From the NCBI GenBank assembly GCA_013368315.1, contig JAACJM010000010.1, forward strand, positions 744,001 through 808,000: a stretch of DNA of 64,000 bases, given 5' to 3'. Positions 1 to 10,120 of the stretch are shown piece after piece. The notes beneath the pieces were generated by a model, which worked only from the letters and a program-made list of their open reading frames with translations, did no database searches and was not told the DNA's origin. Both the position numbers and the translations under genes were made by a program. How positions within the stretch are numbered: the stretch's first letter is position 1; each line of letters starts with the position of its first letter. This DNA is from Tetrapyrgos nigripes. Lineage: Eukaryota; Basidiomycota; Agaricomycetes; Agaricales; Campanellaceae.

Positions 1-1842
1 CATATTAGCATATCTGCAAAAAGATTAGCTAAGTCCTAAAATTTGCATATTGTCGATTGCTTTTGTAAATGAGCTTTGGATTTTTCGAGCACATTTACAA
101 CAGCAGTCAACAAAAGAAATAATACACCTACCTCTCTCCAATCTGTGTTGGTCCCATCCCATTCCTACAAATCAACTCATGCCAAGCACAGGATCCAGCA
201 CCCTCTCCACTATTGTCATAACCTTCATGGAATTTTGTGTTTGCATGGTCAAGTGCAGCCAGCCCAGTACAAGTGCTCATCTGGAGCACAGGAGTTAGTA
301 TTAGCGATTTTAAATGTTGATCACATTCCCACCTCCTTCTGGTCCTCCATCATTCGGCACCATTTCAAATAAGGTCCTGATTCAACAAAATAAGCCATGC
401 CATCCTGCAAGCTAGGGTCTCTATCCCAGCTTGAAACCTTCTTTCTTTTCAACTGGAAACAAGCGTCAAAAGAGAGGAACATGTAATATATAAAACTGTT
501 TGTTTTGTAAAGGTGAATATCAACTTTACAAAAGTCATGTAGGAATTCAGACTCACCTCTTTCCAAGCAGGGTCTGGTCCCAGTTAGGAGGAAAGTTGAC
601 TGCTGGATCTGGACAAGCTGGACAAACGACGCCAAGCTCCCCAGGCTTTGTTTCCTCGATATTCCTTATCCCATCATTTCCTCGACCACCACACCTAAGC
701 ATCCTCAAATTTCTCCACTGTCGAACAGTCCGTAGGAAGGTTGGATAACGATTCTGCAAGAATGTACTGTTGGTCAGACATTGGTAGAGTAAGGTACACT
801 CACAGGTATTTTTGTACCGGTGTTATCTGTGAGCTTCTCCATTGACTTATAGTAATTGAAAGGTGTTGTCTTTCCACATAGATTCAACATTTGAAATTGG
901 GTCATTGTCTCGAATGTAAATGCAGTACCTGGTCTTGTGTGAGTCCCAGGAAACCAACGAGCATGCATGAGTTGCTCCCATTTTTGATGTTGCATGTCGG
1001 TTGAAAGTGACCTTGACCTCGTACATCCACAGTAGTTAAGGTGAATGCGATGACATCCATTGGTGTGAAACACTACAAATTTGGAGGGGCCTTTCATGGG
1101 AAGGTCACATTTTGACCCATCTGGATGACTGAGCTGAATGGTGAGACCCAACCATTTTAAGGAGACCTTTTCAAAATATTTCCCATTCCAAAACTTCAAA
1201 AATGTAAGTGACTGTCAAGCACTTTTACAAAAACTAAAAGCCCACCTCTATGTTGTGCAGCAGATTGGAAAGGTGACTCTCCATGCAGCAGTCCTGGCAC
1301 ACCAATCCACCATGGAATGTTGGTTCCATTGGTACACGGTCTTCTGGGCAGCTAGGACAGGTCGCTGGTACACAATCACCCTGACCCTTCAAGATCATCA
1401 GAACGTTGAGGTATTCCTCTCTATGCTTCAGGAAGATTCGCATTGGTCTGTCCTGAATAGGTTTAGGTTAGGGTAAAGCCACACAGAACCAGGATAAAAT
1501 CACCAATGTGTATAGCTTTCTCCTTCGCCCAACTTTGGTGACACGACCATTCTTAACTTGGTAGAGAAACCCATGATACATCCTCTGTGGAAAATCCTCA
1601 TCTCCTAAATCTGACCAATCCAGATCTGCCTCAATGGCAGTATACACACATGCTTGATGGCTAGGAACTGTGGTTGTGGATTTGTATGCCCTCCTTCCAT
1701 CAGCAGAAATGTGGGAGACTTCTGTGATAATGTTGTCATTGGGATCATTGTAGTTGACTCCAAGTGCCACTAAGGAAGTGATCCCCTTGAGTGTGTTGAT
1801 ATCAGCTTTTCTGGGACGCTTTGCTGGCCTGGACGTTGACAT
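1..1842 (-). CDS. KDZ transposase with CxC2 cysteine cluster, 5' part (left edge cuts it)
   Basis: Spliced minus-strand gene with exons 1842-1504, 1452-1246, 1193-804, 753-557, 495-333, 280-132 and 13-<1. All introns are GT-AG and all phases agree, giving 486 uninterrupted codons before the window edge. The start is the ATG of MSTSRPAKRPRK, a basic N terminus. A Cys/His cluster (CPSCP, CQDCC, SHLSNLLH) is followed by the CxC2-type stretch with GCHRIHLNYCGC and LMHARWFPGT. The KDZ catalytic domain then begins at FLSFDACFQLKRKK, whose Asp is a candidate catalytic residue, followed by STCTGLAALDHANTKF. KDZ enzymes are DDE-type DNA transposases common in mushroom fungi. The second half lies outside the window, so activity cannot be judged, but nothing seen here is broken, unlike the second KDZ copy near 26-36 kb. 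Confidence 0.9.
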
Positions 1843-2147
1843 GGAGGCAAGTGAGAAACAGAATTTAAGTGAGGATGACGTGGAACTCTGATGACAAGGG
1901 CTGAGGTAGCACAAAGACCTGTTGACTTTACCACTTTACTTTACAAAAACATCTGATCATAACTGATCACTTTTACAAATGCTGATATAAAACGACCTAA
2001 GATGTACATAGATGGAGTGTTGCAGAAAGGACAGACGACTTCAAATGGCAGCAATAAACTCTTCAATGAGGAAACAATCAACAGTGGCATGCATATCAGG
2101 CTCAAGCTCTCTATCCAATAAATCCCAGAATGCAGAAAGGTATGAGA
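1843..2147. other. Gap upstream of the KDZ gene
   Basis: No convincing reading frame. It contains copies of the TTTACAAA motif (around 1942 and 1970) that recur in the introns and flanks of the KDZ and TET-like genes. It probably holds the KDZ 5' untranslated region and promoter, but no promoter element can be named. Confidence 0.4.
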
Positions 2148-3110
2148 TCACAGAAAAGGGCTGACTTTGGAAAGATACCTTGAACTATAGAAATCTATGC
2201 CACCAAGATAACGAATGACGAAAACAACAGCTTTGCCCTTACTAGAACTGGTAAGGGTTGATGCTGAGATGGTGTTGAGCCAGGCCTTGGATAGACTAAT
2301 GCTTCGGGATCTGGGTTTTGTGGGAGACTGGGGTGGAGTCTGAACGGCTGAAGGTGCCGGGAATAGATGAAGATACGAGACACTGAGGTTAGGTTGAGCC
2401 TCACGATTGAGAATAGAAGCGTCAACCAGATTCGCTGGGAAGCCCTGCCTTCTGGGAGAAGCCTGTGTCTTGGCTTCAACCTTGAGCTCTGAGTCAAATG
2501 GGCTGACGAGAGGTTGAGTTTCTGAGGCCGAATGTTGGTGAAGGTTGGAGCAATTGAACATCCAAGTAGACAGAATGGTGTCTTTCTTGGACTCATGGTA
2601 ACCTTTTGGCTCGGGTTGTTGTGGTTTGGAGAGGCGGGCTATGTTTGAGGCCAGTTTTCTTGAGGAAAAATGAGCTGAAGTTTGCGTGAAAAAAGAATGC
2701 TTACTCACTGATCCAAGTAAATACCAGCAGAAGAACCACAGGGAATAAGGTAATATTTGAAGTTCTGATGAGCAGTAGCAAAATAAGGCCCAACAGTCTG
2801 TATGAGCTTTGGAGAGCATCCACGAAAGTCTGCTTGAGTTGTCGACATGAGTGTAGAAGGTGGAGGTTGGATTCATTGGAGCTGGAAAATCGCATATGTT
2901 TGAACATGCACGTGGGTCCTGAGAAGCAATCGATAGCTTTGACAAAAGCTCCACTCCAAGTCTGTGTAGATTAGAGCTAAGACAGAGCATGGAAAGAAAA
3001 CAAGCACAACTGATACAATATTTCAATCTTGCAGTGCCAGATTGAGTTGTCATTGTCGAAATCAATGAATAGCCATTTTGAGTTGAAACAATGATTCCAA
3101 AATGCTTCAA
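2148..3110 (-). CDS. Uncharacterised Ser/Pro-rich reading frame
   Basis: A 320-codon open frame on the minus strand between the KDZ and TET-like genes, both of which are also on the minus strand. The C-terminal 170 residues are Ser/Thr/Pro rich with basic patches (for example TPPQSPTKPRSRSISLSKAW) and look coding. The first 140 residues are Cys-rich and less convincing, and another frame around 2977-3171 (KWLFIDFDNDNSIWHCK) may be the true upstream exon. I recognise no domain. It could be a cargo gene of the KDZ element or an unrelated remnant. Confidence 0.35.
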   Translation of the reverse strand: MKHFGIIVSTQNGYSLISTMTTQSGTARLKYCISCACFLSMLCLSSNLHRLGVELLSKLSIASQDPRACSNICDFPAPMNPTSTFYTHVDNSSRLSWMLSKAHTDCWALFCYCSSELQILPYSLWFFCWYLLGSVSKHSFFTQTSAHFSSRKLASNIARLSKPQQPEPKGYHESKKDTILSTWMFNCSNLHQHSASETQPLVSPFDSELKVEAKTQASPRRQGFPANLVDASILNREAQPNLSVSYLHLFPAPSAVQTPPQSPTKPRSRSISLSKAWLNTISASTLTSSSKGKAVVFVIRYLGGIDFYSSRYLSKVSPFL

Positions 3111-3170
3111 ACAGACTTAATTGTGAGGAGCTGAGATTGATTGTTGAACATTCAATGTTTGCCTGATCCA

Positions 3171-3442
3171 ATCTTTGATTTGATTAGAAGGAAGATTTGA
3201 CTTGGAACGGACTCAGAGTTAAGTTGTAAGTTCACTTCCGATAGGAGTGGAATAGATCATATAGATGCATCTATGGTTCATTCCACTAAACAAGTCATTG
3301 GTTTAATGTGGAAGATAGATCAGATACACTATATGTCTCTATCTATCTTTGCTTCGCCTCAGTTTCCTCAGAGGAACCTATGTATCTCAGAATCGAGCAA
3401 GAACTTGAAATCAACATATCATCTATTTAGTTTCATACCTCT
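3171..3442. other. Gap between the uncharacterised frame and the TET-like gene
   Basis: No supported gene. The part next to 3442 reads as the intron after the last recognisable TET-like exon (donor GTATGA on the minus strand). The rest is AT-rich sequence without visible motif. Confidence 0.35.
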
Positions 3443-4902
3443 CTCTAAGCTGCTGCAATGTAGAGTATTTATTTAAGTCATCTTTAATCCTATCCTTCTG
3501 CCTCTTTTCAGCTTCTTCCACTTCTAAATCAGACATCTGACTTCTCATTTTAAATCCATCCTCAACATACTGAAACAGGTCTCCTGCAGTATACTGTGTA
3601 AATGAATAACGTGTTTCATCAGAGCCGATAGCAGTGTTGCAATGCTTGAGATAAGCTGAGGGTAAGAAAAAGGTCCATCCAGGGGGAAATTCAATGACAA
3701 GCTTGAGCTTCCTTTCCTAAAGTCGAAATCTCCAAAGGCAGCAATGTAATTCTTGTGATTGATGTGGCTGATACATTCTGTCTCTGGTCCAAAATTGTAT
3801 GTGACACAACAGAACACGGATTTCATGAAAGTAAACACCAACGAAGGGTCGTTTGTCTTCAACTTGGTCCTTAATAGGTTTGGGGACCAATGAGCAAAGC
3901 AAGCAGATGCATATCCAGCCATATGGACAAAGCATTGCTCGTGTTGAAGGCGATTCAATGCAGCAGTGGTCTTCTTTGAGTGATACAGTCTTTTGGGAAA
4001 CTTTTACAAAAGTGCAGTTATCACATTTATTATTTTGATTTTACTAAAAAGGCCGGGTCTTACAGTTTGACCACCCCCAGCAGAAACACCATCCACCTTG
4101 ACTCTATAAGTGCCTCATCTATGAAATACCTGCTCAGGTGGAAACGAAAGCCCTGGCTTCATAACAACAAGAACACCTTTCCTTTTCTTCTTTCCACCCT
4201 GCTTAACAACCTCTCTAGGGTTGCATTCTCGCTCCAGTGCTTTAGCTGCTGGCTCAGCAACCTCCTTGATCCAATTGGCCTCCTTGACGTCCTGGGGGAG
4301 AGGTACCAAGCATCCAAATACTATGTTATTGGAATCAAGGAGTGGTCGGGGTGTGTTACTTTTGTAAATGCACGGTATAAGCAAGCTGAGACATTTGTAA
4401 AAGTAAAGGATAAAACTTGCCTTTTCACTTGCACTAGAGTAAAACCTAGACCTCCCTCTCCACAGAGCTGCTCTATTATCCAGACTTCATTCTTCAATCC
4501 CTCAATACCGTTTGCCCGACCAATATAGCCTGATGTTGAATTTACCATTCCGCCTATACTATAACCATTTAGAAACTCGGTTTTGACACTCTTCAGCATT
4601 TGTTGGCCAGCGGGGCTGCGGGGCTGATACGAGCTTGGAGATGCGAGAGACCTCTGTTTCGATCTTGAGACATGGGAGCAGATGGTCGACTTTTTGGACA
4701 TGTTAGAGACAGTAGCTTCTGGTAAGTTTGCTCCAGCTTTCTTGGGCTTGGAACAACGAGTCCTTCTCTTGCGTTTACCAGTTGTTGGGGTTGATGCAGA
4801 TGGCTCAGACTCCAATGTCATGTCTGATTCCTCTGTCTCAGGATCTGATTCGTCTGAGGAGGGCGTGTGCGGCATCGAGGGGTGGGTTGTCCTGAACTTC
4901 AT
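3443..4902 (-). pseudogene. TET/JBP-like 2-oxoglutarate/Fe(II) dioxygenase, decayed
   Basis: Minus-strand pieces follow the order of the TET/JBP-like family that sits beside KDZ transposons in mushroom fungi. They are an acidic then basic N terminus (MPHTPSSDESDPE, KRKRRTR), a PRPLLDSNN segment, a GVSAGGGQ segment, NFGPETECISH, then FGDFDFRKG. After a frame change near 3715 come VIEFPPGWTFFLPSAYLKHCN and DETRYSFTQY. The family oxidises 5-methylcytosine or related bases. The HxD iron motif reads H-I-N here (about 3758-3766), so the acidic iron ligand is lost. The later His (LKHCN) and the 2-oxoglutarate-binding Arg (ETR) remain, but out of frame. The glycine-rich strand after RKG appears deleted. 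A coiled tail (DLEVEEAEKRQKDR) follows. Family memory is the main basis; the frameshift is seen directly. Confidence 0.7.
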
Positions 4903-5407
4903 CTAATTCTGAAGCAGCGTGGCTGGGTCAAAGTCAAAAGGCATAGGTGGTTGAATATAACTGCCGTCCCACACGGCAAATACATTCCCAGACTGGGTCT
5001 GGATGGAAGCAGCGTAAGACATACCAGGGAAGTAAAAAAATGCATACCTTTCTTATCATGAGTGGGTGGGGACTGAGCGAGGATGCTGAGTCCAAGAAAA
5101 CTGGGAACTGGTCTAAAAAAACATTAAAATAAGCATATAAGAGAATGAAAGAAAACACATACCTTTATTATCACGAGCCTTGTGGATCCTAGAAGAGAAA
5201 ATATCAGCATGCTGCATGTGGCAGGAAGGAGAAGAGTAGTGAACTGTGAGGTCAACATAGATGCTCACAGGATGTGCCCAGGATTGAGAACAGAGCAGAG
5301 CTATCAAGTCAACATCCACAGTTCACTACTCAAGAGATTTGGCTGTAAATGGAACTTACTGATCTATGGTTGTAGTTCGTGTTCGTGTTTGTGTTGGCAG
5401 CAGAGAC
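4903..5407. other. Gap between the TET-like gene and the foldback element
   Basis: Short overlapping reading frames on both strands have no recognisable content and no consistent splice structure. Nothing is called here. The right limit is the start of the long inverted repeat. Confidence 0.4.
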
Positions 5408-6065
5408 ACTGGAGGCAAATCCTTGTAAATCATCTGCCATACAGAGGTATTACAGTGACCTTACAACAAGTCATTCAATAAGTAATCCACCTTGTATTAC
5501 AGAGGTATTACAGAGAGAAGAATTTTCCAGAGCAATGCTGTAAGACTGCTGTAAGACAAGTTGTATTACAGGGACATTTCAGAGGCCAAATCCCTGTAGA
5601 TCCGGTGCCCTACATAGGGATTACAGCAACCTTACACCAAGCCATTCAACAAGTATTCTGCCTTGGATTACAGAAGTATTACAGAGAGAAGAAATTTTGG
5701 GAGCAATGCTGTAAGACTGCTGTAAGACAAGTTGGATTACAGGAACATTTCAGAGTGACATGGTGTCACAGTAATACATTAGGTAATACAGCCAAGAAAT
5801 ACAGAAGTATTTCAGTGTGACAAAAAGTCACAGTATATCTTCCAGTAATTCAAGTCTGTATTACAAAGGATTTACAACATTCAAGTATACAGTAAATCTA
5901 CAGTGATGGCAAATGTTTTACAGGAGACTTACTGTGACATTTCAGTCACAGTAATATTGGGGTAAGTCAGCCAGGATTACTGAAACATTACAACAAAAAG
6001 GAGAGAATATATCTGAAAAATTAAATGTATTGATGGAAAATATATAATGTCACATTTAGGTGACA
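5408..6065 (+). repeat. Left inverted arm of the foldback element
   Basis: It pairs with 7278-7935 over its full length with scattered mismatches and a one-base gap near the tip. It contains two direct subrepeats rich in GTATTACAG and GGATTACAG. Confidence 0.88.
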
Positions 6066-6089
6066 GTAAGAGGACTGGATGCTTGGAGA

Positions 6090-7277
6090 CACTCTGCATG
6101 CACCCCCCCAGACGCAACTTGCGCACACCACGGTGGATGCAACCTGCATGCACCATGGACGCAACTTGCATGCACTCCAGACACAACTTGTGTACACTCC
6201 AGATGCAACTGGCATGCACTCCAGACGCAACTGGTGTGCACTCCAGACACAACTGGCGTGCACTCCAGACACAACTTGCACGCACTCTGGACGCAATGTG
6301 CGTGCACCCTGGACGCAACCTGCGCGCACTCTGGACGCAACCTGCGCGCACGCTGGACGCAACTTGCACGCACTCTGGACGCAACCTGCGCACACTCTGG
6401 ACGCAACCTGCACGCACCCTGGATGCAACCTGCACGCACTCTGGACGCAACCTGCATGCACTCTGGACGCAACCTGTGCACACCCTGGACACAACATGCA
6501 CGCACTCTGGACGCACTCTGGACACAACCTGTGCACAGTCTGGATGCACTCTGGACGCAACCTGCGCACACTCTGGACGCAACCTGCGCGCACCCTGAAC
6601 GCAACCTGCACGCACTCTGGACGCAACCTGTGCGCACACTCTGGACGCAACCTGCGCGCACTCTGGACGCACTCTGGATGCAACTTCCACGCACTCTGGA
6701 CGCACCCTGGACACAACCTGTGTGCACCCTGGACGCAACCTGCACACACCCTGGACGCAACCTGCACACACCCTGGACGCAACCTGCGTGCACTCTGGAC
6801 GCAACCTGCATGCACTCTGGACGCAACCTGCACACACCCTGGATGCAACCTGCGCGCACTCTGGACACACTCCTGCGCGCACTCTGGGCACAACCTGCGT
6901 GCACCCTGGACGCACCATGGACGCACTCTGGACGCAACCTGCACGCAATCTGGACGCAACTTGCGCGCACTCTGGACGCAACCTGCGCACACTCTGGACA
7001 CAACTTGCACGCACTCTGGATGCAACCTGTGCACACTTTGGACGCTACCTGTGCACACTCCAGATGCAACTTGTGCGCCGTGGTCTTGAGTGCACACAGG
7101 TTGCATCCAGAGTGCGTGCAAGTTGCATCTGGAGTGTGTGCAGGTTGTGTCCAGGGTGCATGCAGGTTATGTCCAGAGTGCATGCAGGTTGCATCCAGAG
7201 TGCACACAAGTTGTGTTTGGAGTACATGCAAGTTGTGTCCAGAGTGCGTGCTAGTTGTGTCCATGGTGCGCGCACAT
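6090..7277. repeat. 22-bp minisatellite with an internal orientation switch
   Basis: Unit close to TCTGGACGCAACCTGCRCGC plus AC (22 bp). It repeats roughly 44 times in one orientation to about 7080, then in the opposite orientation from about 7090 to 7277 for roughly eight copies. Some units are shortened to 11 to 12 bp or have transitions at CpG positions. Because 22 is not a multiple of 3 and the unit has no stop in most frames, it creates long false reading frames rich in Cys, Arg and Val on both strands. Confidence 0.92.
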
Positions 7278-7935
7278 TGTCACCTAAATGTGACATTATG
7301 TATTTTCCATCAATATGTTTAATTTTGCAGATATATTCTTTCCTTTTTGTTGTAATGTTTCAGTAATCCTGGCTGACTTACCCCAATATTACTGTGACTG
7401 AAATGTCGCAGTAAGTCTCCTGTAAAACATTTGCCATCACTGTAGATTTACTGTTTACTTGAATGTTGTAAATCCTTTGTAATATGGACTTGAATTACTG
7501 GAAGATATACTGTGACTTCTTGTCACACTGAAATACTTCTGTATTTCTTGGCTGTATTACCCAATGTATTACTGTGACATCATGTCACTCTGAAATGTTC
7601 CTGTAATCCTACTTGTCTTACAGCAGTCTTACAGCATTGCTCTGAAAATTTCTTCTTTCTGTAATACCTCTGTAATCCAAGGCAGATTACTTGTTGAATG
7701 GCTTGGTGTAAGGTTGCTGTAACACCTATGTAGGGCACTGGATTTACAGGGATTTGCCCTCTGAAATGTCCCTGTAATACAACCTGTCTTACAGCAGTCT
7801 TACAGCATTGCTCTGAAAAATTCTTCTCTTTGTAATACATCTGTAATACAAGGTGGATTACTTATTGAATGACTTGTTGTAAGGTCACTGTAATACCTCT
7901 GTATGGCAGATGATTTACAGGGATTTGCCTCCAGT
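7278..7935 (-). repeat. Right inverted arm of the foldback element
   Basis: Inverted copy of 5408-6065, ending GGATTTGCCTCCAGT. Confidence 0.88.
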
Positions 7936-8081
7936 AAGAGGTTCTTTGAGGTCACATGACACCTGTTCAAACGCTGTCAAAAACCTTCAGCCCGTTGCCA
8001 CTCAGAAGCATGCTTCTTCAAACTTCTTCAAAGTTCCACATCCACATTTACAAATCGAGCCCTATCAGTATACCAGTTACA

Positions 8082-8737
8082 ATGGGAAAACGAAGCAAGT
8101 CCAAAAAGGCTACTAGCAAGAGGGCCAAATGCACTAAACTGCCCAAAAAGCGTGGCAACCCTGGATACTTCGCCGGCGATGCACTTGAGTTTCTTGAGTC
8201 AAATCTCCAGAAGTACATCGACTCAAAAGATTCATGTGAATCGTTTTGGAACGACTTCTTTCAGGAGTATCATGAGAAGTTTCTGGATGATTTGACTGCC
8301 GATGAGAAGTTGGAGGTGAAGAAGTTGACCCAAAAATACAATTTGGATCGTGATCGTGGAAGGAAGGATGAGGATAAAGAAGAAGACGGTGAAGAGGATA
8401 GCAATGACGGAAATGCAGATAGGGAAGAAGGAGCAAGGAAAAAGGGAGAGTTGGAAAAACGTGGGAGTGTGGCCTTCTTGACGTGTCCAAAGCTAGTCCA
8501 GCACCTGAGTCCGATACCGCTGTCCCTTCCCAAACCGTCAGTCACGCGCCCAAAGCTGGTCCAGCACCTGAGTCCGATACCGCCGTCCCCGTCACTCAAG
8601 CATCTGTCACGTCCGATTTGGCAACTCAGCCGTCACTACCAACATCACATCACAGGAACATGCTAAAAACTGTCCAGCCAAAGGCTAACTTCATAAGAGG
8701 ATTTCTTTCACTGAGTCACAAGCATTGGGTGCACTAG
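8082..8737 (+). pseudogene. Hypothetical Agaricomycete protein, frameshifted
   Basis: The ATG at 8082 (MGKRSKSKKATSKRAK) gives a basic N terminus and then a conserved-looking block, GNPGYFAGDALEFLESNLQK and ESFWNDFFQEYHEKF. Unnamed mushroom proteins, often near transposons, share this pattern. An acidic stretch (DEDKEEDGEEDSNDGN) follows. Near 8465 the frame changes: the downstream Ala/Pro-rich repeat APESDTAVP, present twice about 66 bp apart, is in another frame and ends at 8737. Either an intron is missed or one indel has broken the gene. It begins about 150 bp from the foldback element. Function unknown. Confidence 0.5.
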
Positions 8738-8894
8738 CATTGGCTGAGTGGGCTTTCAAAGGGGTGTTTGCCTATAAAACTATGTTTAGATGTGCAACTC
8801 ACAGTTTTCATATGTCCTTGCTGAGCCCAGAGCTCAGATGGTTCTCCTTTGAATTGTGCATCACATTGAGTAGAAGGAAAGGTTGAATATATAA

Positions 8895-9680
8895 GTATAG
8901 CAAACACAATGCACAAGTGTACACTAAAGGTCTTAACTCAAAGAGTTAGAACTTTTTAAGAAAACATGTATGTAGATGCACCATATGGAGGTGTATGGAG
9001 CCCCAACACTGTTGAAGGCTTTGAGGCAATGTAAACAATGATATGTGAACAGGAGAAGTGTATGGTACAAGAAATCACAGATGAAGTGCAATTCACCAAA
9101 AGGAAGAACATTAGCAATAACTTGGAGATGCGGTAACTCACAAGGACTCTTGGGTTAAGGGTCTCAAGCCTCTGCTGCTCATCAATCAAGGAGAATTAGC
9201 CACAATGCAGGCCAAAGCTCAAATACATTCTACAGGTCAAGTAGTGCTAATACAGATGTACTAACTACATGTTTCTAAGTACAGATAATAAGAAAGGGAG
9301 AGGGGTGGGTGCCAAAAAATGTGTCCTACAGGCTGGATATACAAGAGATATCCAAAGGGGAGTGAGTGTTAGTACAGCTGTAGAGTGGTGTGATTGTGTT
9401 GATAACACACTAGGAGTGAGACATCCAATCCACAAACACACTAGGACAGAGAAGTGAAGTGTCTGGCTGATATCTGTATGCTCTAGAGGTATTAGCAACA
9501 CTTAAATAGGCTAATGTGCTCACCAACTTGCTTTCTTGTGGGGGAGAGGAAGGAGATGAGGGGAGAAAGCAAGCCAATCAGATCATCAAAACTTTGCCCA
9601 TCAACAAGCCTCTGCTCACACATGTGGCACCTGCTGATGAAATATCAGATCTGATGACTGGGCTTTCCAATAGATGTCAG
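8895..9680 (-). repeat. Dispersed repeat, copy 1 (parts B then A)
   Basis: Part B (about 8895-9140) and part A (about 9172-9680) are both found again near 21.5-22.7 kb, but in the opposite order there. Part A contains GGGTGCCAAAAAATG and GCTGCTCATCA; part B contains ATGTATGTAGATGCACCATA. No coding capacity. It may be an LTR or other non-coding repeat. Confidence 0.65.
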
Positions 9681-10120
9681 TTAAATTCAGTGGGTTGGTG
9701 TAAAGCTTTCATTACATGTAATACTATGGAAGCCAGGAAGAGATGAAATCAAGTACTCACCTTTTTACTTTTAGACTGCCTGGTCATGGCTCACTGATTT
9801 GGCCAATTTCTCAGAAGATATGCACCATGTCTCAATGTTCTCATGTTATGATTTCCAAAACAGACAGACCTTTCTGGGGCCTAGCATTATGGTGATGTGA
9901 TAATCTCCATGTCTTTCAAACTCTTTATTTTCTGTACACGGATCTTGAGCATGGTGTACTGTACTCAATAAAATATCCATTTTGTTTGTATTTTGAAGGA
10001 GAACATCGCTATACAATCAAGTCTTGCTCTATTCTTTCTGCTGCTCACAAAACGCATTATGTGCCCTTGCACAACGCATAGGCTCGAGTCTCTGTCTATA
10101 CATGCTATATGTGAATGCAC
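9681..10120. other. Gap without recognised gene
   Basis: No supported feature. Short frames on both strands at 9965-10256 overlap and show no family signal. The right part leads into the left arm of the inverted duplication. Confidence 0.35.

Larger units (their letters stand above)
5408..7935. mobile_element. Foldback-type element with 658-bp inverted arms
   Basis: The left arm 5408-6065 and the right arm 7278-7935 are inverted copies of equal length (658 bp), both starting ACTGGAGGCAAATCC and ending at GTCACATTTAGGTGACA. Each arm has an internal direct duplication with a period near 173 bp (about 5430-5600 and 5605-5760 on the left). The middle is a 22-bp minisatellite that itself switches orientation near 7085, so almost the whole element could fold into one hairpin. 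No transposase is encoded. No convincing target-site duplication is visible: the flanks read GCAGAGAC and AAGAGGTT. It resembles foldback elements or long-TIR non-autonomous DNA transposons. Confidence 0.85.

Noticed and set aside
5182..5481. 99-codon frame running into the foldback arm
   Set aside because: Spans the border of a repeat and has no family signal.
5977..7366. Six overlapping reading frames of 180-420 codons, Cys/Arg/Val- or His/Thr-rich
   Set aside because: They arise in all frames and on both strands from a 22-bp minisatellite whose unit is not a multiple of three and rarely contains stops. Not genes.
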